11,886 nt of DNA from Martensiomyces pterosporus (lineage: Eukaryota > Kickxellomycota > Kickxellomycetes > Kickxellales > Kickxellaceae), in contig MU603936.1 in the NCBI GenBank assembly GCA_025201845.1, forward strand, positions 24,469 through 36,354, given 5' to 3'. A model generated the notes under the pieces. That model saw only the letters and a program-made list of their open reading frames with translations, was not told where the DNA came from and did no database searches. A program made the translations under genes and the position numbers. Every line of letters begins with the position of its first letter. Within the stretch, counting starts at the first letter, position 1. Positions 6,859 through 11,886 of the stretch are shown here, one piece after another.

Positions 6859-7202
6859 TTAAGAATAGAGGAAAGTTGCAGTTTTAGACCCTGGATCGAA
6901 GAATATATATAACAGGCGATCGAGGGCGGTGAAAGAACAAAGCGGACAGAGCCCAGCAGCAGGAGTGGCTCGCTAGCGCTGAGGACCTGGCAAGGGACCG
7001 TTTCCACCGACGGCTCAGCCAGTCGAGTCGCCAGACAAAGCAGCACCAGGCGGCTCAAGCACTTATCTCCACCCACAGCCAGAATTTTTGGGTCTCGCCA
7101 GCACACGCTGCTCTGCTGCCTCGCGTCAATTCCTTAATTTTCTTCAAACGGAGAGTAGGCGCTTTTCCTTCTAATTCACGACTATCTGTATCTTCACACA
7201 CA
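6859..7202. promoter_or_regulatory. Divergent promoter region of AlaRS and bL32m genes
   Basis: 344 bp between two divergent start codons with no gene. TATATATAA at 6904-6912 is symmetric and reads TTATATATATTC on the minus strand. It lies about 46 nt from the AlaRS ATG, so it best serves AlaRS and would give a very short 5' leader. It is about 290 bp from the bL32m ATG, too far for a normal TATA box there. Before bL32m, 7105-7202 is pyrimidine-rich with an A-rich end (CACACAATG). The leader of bL32m contains no upstream ATG. Both genes serve mitochondrial translation, so shared control from this spacer is plausible but unproven. Confidence 0.55.
6904..6912 (-). promoter_or_regulatory. TATA-like element of the AlaRS gene
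   Basis: TATATATAA on the plus strand, equally TATATATA on the minus strand, ending about 46 nt upstream of the first AlaRS ATG. Initiation about 30 nt downstream would leave a leader of only some 15-20 nt before the first AUG, which would favour leaky scanning toward later AUGs. Confidence 0.45.
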
Positions 7203-7556
7203 ATGTCTTTTGCCATTCAATCAGTACGGTCGCTGGCCCGCGCTGCCGCTATTCCCCGCATACGCATTCCGACTGCATTCGGCGCCGCCCGGTCTCCATT
7301 GGCCACAGCAATCGGCGTCAATTTGGGTCTTCTCGGCGAGCTCCTCGGCGAGATGATCCTGCGTGCAGTGCCCAAGCAGCGCACAAGCCACTCGAAGAAG
7401 CGCAAGCGCATGGCAACCAAGGGCCTGAAGAACCGCCAGGACCTGGTGCCGTGCCCGGGATGTGGGCGGCCAAAGCTCACGGCGCACATCTGCCTTAACT
7501 GCTACCACGACATCAAGCGGAAGCTCAAGGACATGAAGAACCAGGAGTCCCAGTGA
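7203..7556 (+). CDS. MRPL32: Mitochondrial large-subunit ribosomal protein bL32m
   Basis: 117 aa. Structural protein of the mitochondrial large ribosomal subunit. Residues 1-32 are Arg/Ala/Ser-rich without acidic residues (import presequence), followed by a hydrophobic stretch at about 33-56. The bL32 domain starts at AVPKQRTSHSKKRKR (55-69), the classic basic N-terminal tail of bacterial L32. The zinc ribbon is C84-x2-C87 and C97-x2-C100 in CPGC and CLNC. In yeast the homologue is matured by the m-AAA protease just ahead of this domain, and zinc-ribbon folding stops the protease; the same architecture is visible here. The context CACACAATG supports the start. Single exon. It is divergent from the mitochondrial-type AlaRS and convergent with mL45 (200 bp between stops). 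The identification is very secure. Confidence 0.95.
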   Translation: MSFAIQSVRSLARAAAIPRIRIPTAFGAARSPLATAIGVNLGLLGELLGEMILRAVPKQRTSHSKKRKRMATKGLKNRQDLVPCPGCGRPKLTAHICLNCYHDIKRKLKDMKNQESQ

Positions 7557-7756
7557 ACCACCGGACTGCACAGATCCGACCAGGAAAAAAAAATAGCTTT
7601 TACTCTTCAACACAGATACAAAACACCATCGATTCCGCGTCGTTTGTCCAAGCACCTGGCGTGCTTACTGTAAATGGATACATTTGAGTGTTGTATTTTG
7701 TTGCTCGTTTTTGATGGTCTCTAGATGCGCAAGGGGCTCAAGATCCTCGCTTTGGA
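7557..7756. other. Convergent 3' region between bL32m and mL45
   Basis: 200 bp shared by the 3' ends of two converging genes. It contains GGAAAAAAAAATAGCT (7583-7598), almost identical to GGAAAAAAAATAGCT at 3945-3959 downstream of AlaRS. Further on there is an AT-rich stretch (7670-7720) with TGTAAATG and TTGTATTTTGTTGC, of the sort used in fungal 3'-end formation. No canonical AATAAA was seen. The two transcripts probably overlap or abut here. Confidence 0.4.
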
Positions 7757-8539
7757 TCACTGCTGGGCTGCCTCCCACTTGGGGACGTTGAGCTTGCCGT
7801 ATATGCACCAGGGCGACGCAGGATCCGAGACAACCCTCTGGAACACCACGTACTCTCTGACATGCACGGGTCTCGGTGCATTCTTGCCAGCCGCTGCCGC
7901 TCCTCCGCTCTTCTTCGCAAGCGGCGTGACAGCCTGCTCCTGATCGATCCTGACGACAACCTGGCCCACCGCAAACTCTGACGTCAAGCGGCCACAGCGG
8001 ACCTGGACGATGCGGGGCGGCGACACAGTGGTCACCTTCCTCCAGTCGAAATTGACCCTGCGCTTCTTAATATCGTTCTTCAGGTTGGCGTACATGTTTG
8101 GGAAGCAGATGGTGCTAAGGGCCTTGAGATCGCCTCTCGCAAATGCCTCGTTCATTGATCCGTACAGCTCCTCTGCCTGCACGGCAAAGTCAGCGCCCTT
8201 CCAGCCAGAGAGGTACCACTTCATGGTCAGGAGCGAAAACACGCCGCGCAGACCCTCAACGGCGTGGTCTTTGACGCTGACCAGCCCTTCCTTGGTCAGA
8301 AGGGACGGGCGCTCGCTCCAGGGAACGGGAGTGAAGTCAGACAAAAGGCCGAACTCGTTGGCCACAAAGTGCTCCTCGCGCGGCTGTGAATGGTGCCTGA
8401 CCGACGCCAGCATTGCGGGTGCCAGCGCCCGCTGAATCGGGCGACGAACAGCGGCTGGTCTTGCGACGTGGAGCGTCGAAGCAACAGACTGCAAAAGCGG
8501 CCCACGCAGACCGCCAGCCCTCAAACCAACGTTCGCCAT
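7757..8539 (-). CDS. MRPL45: Mitochondrial ribosomal protein mL45 / Mba1 family (Tim44-like domain)
   Basis: 260 aa. mL45 and its yeast relative Mba1 sit at the exit tunnel of the mitochondrial large subunit and help dock it to the inner membrane and Oxa1. Residues 1-54 have no Asp or Glu and many Arg (LHVARPAAVRRPIQR), a strong import presequence, with likely processing around 47-55 (SVRHHSQ). The conserved block starts at VPWSERPSLLTKEGL (72-86). An Mba1/mL45-like helix follows at about 90-115, then the Tim44-like NTF2 fold to residue 255, with ELYGSMNEAFARGDLKAL (124-141), WRKVTTVSPPRIVQVRCG (166-183) and REYVVFQRV (228-236). An Ala/Gly/Lys loop (205-222) separates strands and looks lineage-specific. 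It is not Tim44 itself, which is longer and has extra N-terminal domains. ATG context CACACATGG. Convergent with bL32m and divergent from TFB1. Confidence 0.88.
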   Translation of the reverse strand: MANVGLRAGGLRGPLLQSVASTLHVARPAAVRRPIQRALAPAMLASVRHHSQPREEHFVANEFGLLSDFTPVPWSERPSLLTKEGLVSVKDHAVEGLRGVFSLLTMKWYLSGWKGADFAVQAEELYGSMNEAFARGDLKALSTICFPNMYANLKNDIKKRRVNFDWRKVTTVSPPRIVQVRCGRLTSEFAVGQVVVRIDQEQAVTPLAKKSGGAAAAGKNAPRPVHVREYVVFQRVVSDPASPWCIYGKLNVPKWEAAQQ

Positions 8540-8842
8540 GTGTGAAATAACGGGTAGAGTGTCTTTGGAGGTATCAAATCAGGTGGGAATGCAGAAGAAA
8601 GCAGACTGAAGGAAGAGGAAAAGAGAGCGCTAGGGTTTGTGGGTGTGTCGGTGTGCTGAGATAAGTTTTTTTTTTCTCAGGCGGAGTGGTCACGCTGCCC
8701 ATCTCCATAACCATAGACGGATGTGCAGCACTCACTTTTTCGCAACCTGAATTTCAGAGTGCAGGGAGAGGAAACCCAGGAATCAGCACATACACACCGT
8801 GTTCTCCGCCCCGCATACTGTTTATTGCTCGCACAGGCCACC
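8540..8842. promoter_or_regulatory. Divergent promoter region of mL45 and TFB1
   Basis: 303 bp between divergent start codons. It contains a pure T10 tract (8666-8675), a poly(dA:dT) element of the kind that disfavours nucleosomes in fungal promoters. The mL45 side (8545-8640) is pyrimidine-rich on the mL45 coding strand, as expected near start sites. No TATA box is evident for either gene. The T10 is followed by CTCAG (8676-8680), which resembles a 3' splice site for a TFB1 leader intron. The leader also holds a 9-codon upstream ORF at 8721-8750. I find no gene here. Confidence 0.5.
8721..8750 (+). other. Short upstream ORF in the TFB1 leader
   Basis: ATG at 8721 opens nine codons and ends in TGA at 8748-8750, 92 nt before the TFB1 start. 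Its context is weak (C at -3), whereas the TFB1 ATG has the optimal GCCACCATG. It is the only ATG between 8686 and 8843. If the transcript starts upstream of it, it could mildly reduce TFB1 translation. The evidence is position only. Confidence 0.3.
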
Positions 8843-10648
8843 ATGCTTCTCCCAGGCGAAGTGGTGAAACACTCCTCAACTACCTCTTGCAACAAGGAGG
8901 AGGGCGCGCTGTATTTCACCAACAGGCGCATTCTGTGGAAGAAGAGCGACGCGCAGACGCCATCAGTCAATGTTCCGCACGAGGACTTTCGCGTGCAGCA
9001 GGTCAGCAAGGCCGACGCAAAGAAGGTGATGCTTCGAATCTCAGCAGCACCCGCTGGTTCGCCGCCCGCTGCCGCGCCAACCATGACCTTTACGTTCACC
9101 TGGAAGAATGCAGACAAGGAGGGTGCGCTGGCGGATCGAGAAAAATACGTGACGGAGCTGTCGATCATCACAACGCGCAGGGCACAGGGAACCACTGCGG
9201 GTGCCAGCGCTGCAGCCCAGGGACAGCAGCAGCCCAGGGCAAATGGCCAGGCTGGAGCCGGAAGTCCACAGGCTGCCCAGGACCAGGCACCACAATCGGC
9301 AAGCAGTAGCGAGTACGGCAAAGTGAAGATAGGGGCGACGCCGGCGTCGGCTGAAGAAATCAGACTGCGGCAAGATGTGCTATCCAAAAACGCAGATCTA
9401 GCCAAGCTGCACCAGAGCCTGGTTCTTTCAGGCCTGATATCCGAGGACGAGTTCTGGAGCACGCGCAAGCACATCCTCGAAACACAAGCCATACAGCTGC
9501 AGCTGCGCAAAGGCGAGTCGTCGTCCTGGCTTGATCTTGCGCCAAACACGCAGGACGGAGGCAACTTCAAGTACACCATCACGCCGAACATTGCGCGCCG
9601 CATATTTAAGGAGTACCCGCAGGTGAAGAGGGCATACATCGACAATGTGCCACACAAGATCGGCGAGAAGCAGTTCTGGAAGCGGTTTTTGGCCTCAAGG
9701 TTCTTCAACCGCAATCGCTCAACGACTGCAATGAGAGGCAACCCGGACTCCATATTCGACGAATGTCTGCGCGACGAGGACAAGCTGCTTAGCGATGCCA
9801 GCCGTGCGGACAACGAGTTCATTGTCCGACTGCTTGACTTGAGGCGAACTGAGGAGGATAGCGTGGAAACTGGAAATGCGCTTGACTTCACCATGCGGCC
9901 TGGGCGCTACACGGAGAGCCTGTCGCTCATCAGAAGGTTCAACCACCACTCCGAGCTGGTCTTGCAGTCGGCCCTGAGCTCAAAGCGCAAGCATGCTTCC
10001 TCGGGGCACCGTGCGGTGGACAAGACCCTGGACGACGCCATCATGTTCGGAGACCTTGAGACTGCGCCTGCTGAGAAGAAGGTCAAACTCAACATCCAGG
10101 ACCAGTCAAGGTACTTCACCAGTCTGTCAAAGGGCGAGGCCAGCTCTCCTGGGTTTGGAGCCGACGGCCAAGGCGCCAATGGCCATGGGCAGCACCAAGG
10201 GGCGTTTGACATCAGCTTTGACATCTCTCGGCCACTCGGTGGGTGTGGCGACACGCAGAAAACCATGGGGAGCCTGTCGAGCTCCGTGCGCAAGGTGACG
10301 CTGCAAAGCCGCCCGAATCGCATTCAGGAACTCCAAATCCCGGAGGATCTTAACAAGGCGGTCGCAGAGTGCCATGGTGCAGGCACAGAGATGCTCCGCC
10401 ATCTGTGGGCGCTCCTGCGGATGCCGCCGACTGCGGAGCGGAGCCAGAAGGCTGAGAAGATCGTTGCCGCCTTCGATGGCATCCAGCAGCGCATCCGCGA
10501 GGCGATCACCCGAGCCAACACGGCCGAGGGCGGCAGCAGCGCAAGCCTGGGCAGCACGGTTGAGCAAATGCTCCAGCCCATTACAAGCTCACTAGATGCT
10601 GGCAAGAGAGCATTTGAGGCTCGGGCAAAGTCTGCTTCACGGCTGTAG
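8843..10648 (+). CDS. TFB1: TFIIH core subunit Tfb1 (p62/GTF2H1)
   Basis: 601 aa. Subunit of TFIIH, acting in RNA polymerase II initiation and nucleotide excision repair; its PH domain contacts acidic partners such as TFIIE, activators and XPC/Rad4-type proteins. The start is the first in-frame ATG and lies in a perfect GCCACCATG context. Domains: N-terminal PH domain at 1-112 (GALYFTNRRILWKK at 21-34), with a Pro/Ala insertion at 68-80; an Ala/Gln/Gly linker at 113-165; BSD1 at about 184-215 (LHQSLVLSGLISEDEFW at 189-205); and BSD2 at about 246-292 (RRIFKEYPQVKRAY, NVPHKIGEKQFWKRF). The p62 block RRFNHHSELVL is at 364-374. The conserved C-terminal helices are at about 500-560 (AGTEMLRHLWALL at 513-525). 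Length is between human p62 and yeast Tfb1. Single exon, convergent with the dehydrogenase gene (170 bp). Identification is secure. Confidence 0.96.
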   Translation: MLLPGEVVKHSSTTSCNKEEGALYFTNRRILWKKSDAQTPSVNVPHEDFRVQQVSKADAKKVMLRISAAPAGSPPAAAPTMTFTFTWKNADKEGALADREKYVTELSIITTRRAQGTTAGASAAAQGQQQPRANGQAGAGSPQAAQDQAPQSASSSEYGKVKIGATPASAEEIRLRQDVLSKNADLAKLHQSLVLSGLISEDEFWSTRKHILETQAIQLQLRKGESSSWLDLAPNTQDGGNFKYTITPNIARRIFKEYPQVKRAYIDNVPHKIGEKQFWKRFLASRFFNRNRSTTAMRGNPDSIFDECLRDEDKLLSDASRADNEFIVRLLDLRRTEEDSVETGNALDFTMRPGRYTESLSLIRRFNHHSELVLQSALSSKRKHASSGHRAVDKTLDDAIMFGDLETAPAEKKVKLNIQDQSRYFTSLSKGEASSPGFGADGQGANGHGQHQGAFDISFDISRPLGGCGDTQKTMGSLSSSVRKVTLQSRPNRIQELQIPEDLNKAVAECHGAGTEMLRHLWALLRMPPTAERSQKAEKIVAAFDGIQQRIREAITRANTAEGGSSASLGSTVEQMLQPITSSLDAGKRAFEARAKSASRL

Positions 10649-10818
10649 TAGCGTGGAATTGGTCTACACTAGCGTTTTGCAGCTTCAGCCACGTTGTCAA
10701 GATATATTTATATTGGAGTTAACATAGACATAGGGGTGCTGCAAGCACGGCACCGCCAATAGATGGTGATAAGTAGGACATGGAAGCAAACAAGCGAGCA
10801 ACCAAGAGTGCACTGTAT
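10649..10818. other. Convergent 3' region between TFB1 and the dehydrogenase gene
   Basis: 170 bp shared by two converging 3' ends. An AT-rich core GATATATTTATATTGG (10700-10715) is readable as an efficiency-type polyadenylation element on both strands. A small hairpin GTGCT-GCA-AGCAC is at 10736-10748. No gene is present. Confidence 0.35.
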
Positions 10819-11736
10819 TCAGTTGGACGATTGCTGAGCGTTGTGCGCCTTCCATGCCTCGTAGTAGAGAGAAATGCCGTCAATCAGACTGAGCTTGCGT
10901 GGCTCCCACCCAGTGACATTCCTAGTCAACCTGGTATCAAAAACCTGGTTGGTCGACAGTCCAATATCAATGAAGTGGTCGCTCTCATATGTCTCCACCT
11001 CAATCTCCTTGTCCGAAATCCCACGCACAGCCTCGATGATCTCGGCGATAGACTCTGCAGAGCGGTTAGCAGCAACCAAGTTGAGTCCGCTCAGCAAAGG
11101 AGACTTGTCGGCGACCTTCACATAGAGGTCAGCCAAGTCATCCACGTGGATGGTCGGAACACGATTCTTCAGGTCGCCGGGGAAGCGGATCTTGCCACTG
11201 GTGACTCCTGGGAAGAAAAAGCCGGTCAAGGAGCCAGATTTGCCGTAGACAAGGCCTGGGCGGATGACGATTGAGCGCACATTGGGCGCAGTCTTGTGGG
11301 CATTGACCTCGGTAGCTGGACGCCACTCAACGCCCTTGATTGGTGCAAGCGCAGCGTCCTGTGAGGTTGGCTCGTGGCCAGTGCCTCCGTGCACCCAGAC
11401 ACCCGTGGTGAATATGAAGGTCAGGACTCCGCCGCCGGCTGCACGCTTCTCGGCAGATGTCTTGATGGCCTGGAACAGGGTGTTGGTGTACACGGTTGGG
11501 TCGCCACCGTGGGGTGCCGACGCATCAACGAGGATGTCGACCTTGTCCAGAATGTCGGCATAGGACTCTGGGTTGGTAGTGGAGCCCACAACGCGGATGA
11601 TTTCGTCGGCAGCAAAGCCCTCGCCTTTCTCCTCAGAGCGCACAAGGCCATAGACGAGGTAGCCGGCGCGAGAGAATGCCTGGGCAACTGCATTGCCGAT
11701 GAAGCCGTTGGCACCGATGACAAGAACTTTGGTCAT
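10819..11736 (-). CDS. Atypical SDR / NAD-dependent epimerase-dehydratase-like protein
   Basis: 305 aa, complete. An extended/atypical short-chain dehydrogenase of unknown substrate, probably cytosolic: no signal peptide, presequence or membrane segment is seen. The Rossmann dinucleotide motif GANGFIG is at 8-14 after the first strand MTKVLVI. Later landmarks are VDILVDASAP (66-75), FTTGVWVHGG (109-118, where the SDR catalytic Ser/Thr strand lies), RPGLVYGKSGSLTGFFF (159-175) and HVDDLADLYVK (197-207), all typical of NAD(P)-binding epimerase-like proteins. No YxxxK catalytic pair is found in the usual place; that region reads EWRPATEVNAHK (137-148). It may therefore bind cofactor without classic SDR chemistry, or use other residues. 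It could be an NmrA-like or plant-type epimerase-like protein; the family is secure, the reaction unknown. It is preceded by a strong TATA box. Confidence 0.9.
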   Translation of the reverse strand: MTKVLVIGANGFIGNAVAQAFSRAGYLVYGLVRSEEKGEGFAADEIIRVVGSTTNPESYADILDKVDILVDASAPHGGDPTVYTNTLFQAIKTSAEKRAAGGGVLTFIFTTGVWVHGGTGHEPTSQDAALAPIKGVEWRPATEVNAHKTAPNVRSIVIRPGLVYGKSGSLTGFFFPGVTSGKIRFPGDLKNRVPTIHVDDLADLYVKVADKSPLLSGLNLVAANRSAESIAEIIEAVRGISDKEIEVETYESDHFIDIGLSTNQVFDTRLTRNVTGWEPRKLSLIDGISLYYEAWKAHNAQQSSN

Positions 11737-11858
11737 TGCTGGAGAGTGGAGGGTTTGCTTGGTATTGGCTTGGTACGTCCAGAAGAAGAGGTGCAGAAGA
11801 GTGTGGTAGTCTGGTGTTGGTGCTGCTTCTGAGAGAGATCCGTGGCCATTTGGCTGCT

Positions 11859-11866
11859 CTTTTATA
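11859..11866 (-). promoter_or_regulatory. TATA box of the dehydrogenase gene
   Basis: TATAAAAG on the minus strand, 123 bp upstream of the ATG at 11736. With initiation some 30 nt downstream, the leader would be about 100 nt, starting in a pyrimidine-rich patch (GATCTCTCTCAG on the minus strand). It is the best TATA match among the promoters in the window, suggesting a regulated rather than housekeeping gene. Confidence 0.65.
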
Positions 11867-11886
11867 CCGTCAAGACGCTCTTTCCA

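Noticed and set aside
7668..7684. Puf3-like site (TGTAAATG) in the bL32m 3' UTR
   Set aside because: It is attractive because Puf3 controls mitochondrial ribosomal mRNAs in yeast, but the final A of UGUANAUA is missing and no good match was seen after AlaRS or mL45.
8626..8640. Telomere-like AAACCCTA box in the mL45 promoter
   Set aside because: A single incomplete match to Tbf1/telo-box motifs; similar TAGGG strings occur in coding regions of the window, so it is not distinctive.
8723..8842. N-terminal extension of Tfb1 by 40 residues
   Set aside because: It would need a GTG start, and the extra residues have no counterpart in p62/Tfb1; the ATG at 8843 is in an optimal context.
8677..9894. 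405-aa open frame antisense to TFB1
   Set aside because: It lies opposite a secure conserved gene, has no recognisable domain, is Ser/Arg/Leu-rich as expected of a compositional shadow in GC-rich DNA, and has no promoter features of its own.
1..11886. A novel multi-gene system, mobile element, CRISPR array or biosynthetic cluster
   Set aside because: All seven genes belong to known eukaryotic families with no shared system beyond the mitochondrial-translation trio; no transposase, long terminal repeats, regularly spaced repeats or cluster-type enzymes were found.

Overview
The window is nuclear DNA of a fungus. It holds seven apparently complete protein genes, all readable as single uninterrupted exons, with short intergenic spacers (about 170 to 440 bp). 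The proteins are eukaryotic (TFIIH subunit p62/Tfb1, two mitochondrial ribosomal proteins with presequences, carboxypeptidase Y-like vacuolar/secretory enzymes). The GC-rich, intron-poor, compact layout is most like an early-diverging fungus such as Kickxellomycotina (Coemansia and relatives). That placement is an inference from style and protein flavour, not a demonstrated identity.

Layout from left to right: (1) a head-to-tail pair of serine carboxypeptidases (family S10) on the minus strand at 237-1772 and 2216-3589. The first is a conventional CPY-like enzyme with a remnant propeptide. The second lacks the propeptide and has lost two disulfides and two residues of the substrate-carboxylate/S1' site. 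(2) A 389-bp spacer, 3590-3978, with an 18-bp palindrome and a 13-bp perfect inverted repeat. (3) A minus-strand alanyl-tRNA synthetase of bacterial/mitochondrial type, 3979-6858, with a 67-residue acid-free presequence followed by a second AUG in an optimal context. (4) A divergent promoter region and the plus-strand gene for mitochondrial ribosomal protein bL32m, 7203-7556. (5) Convergent with it, mitochondrial ribosomal protein mL45/Mba1, 7757-8539 on the minus strand. (6) A second divergent promoter region with a poly(dA:dT) tract, then the TFIIH core subunit Tfb1 (p62), 8843-10648 on the plus strand. (7) Convergent with Tfb1, an atypical short-chain dehydrogenase/epimerase-like protein, 10819-11736 on the minus strand, with a clear TATAAAAG box at the right edge.

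Three adjacent genes (AlaRS, bL32m, mL45) serve mitochondrial translation: one charges tRNA-Ala, one is a structural ribosomal protein of the large subunit, and one sits at the tunnel exit and links the ribosome to membrane insertion. They are arranged divergent then convergent, so they could share regulatory DNA but not a transcript. The carboxypeptidases, Tfb1 and the dehydrogenase have no evident functional link to that group.

I see no mobile element with a transposase, no tRNA or rRNA gene, no CRISPR array and no defence-type system. The most interesting points are the divergence of the second carboxypeptidase, the possible dual translation start of the AlaRS, and the repeats in 3590-3978. 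Residue comparisons to yeast CPY, E. coli AlaRS and human p62 are from memory of those families, not from a computed alignment.
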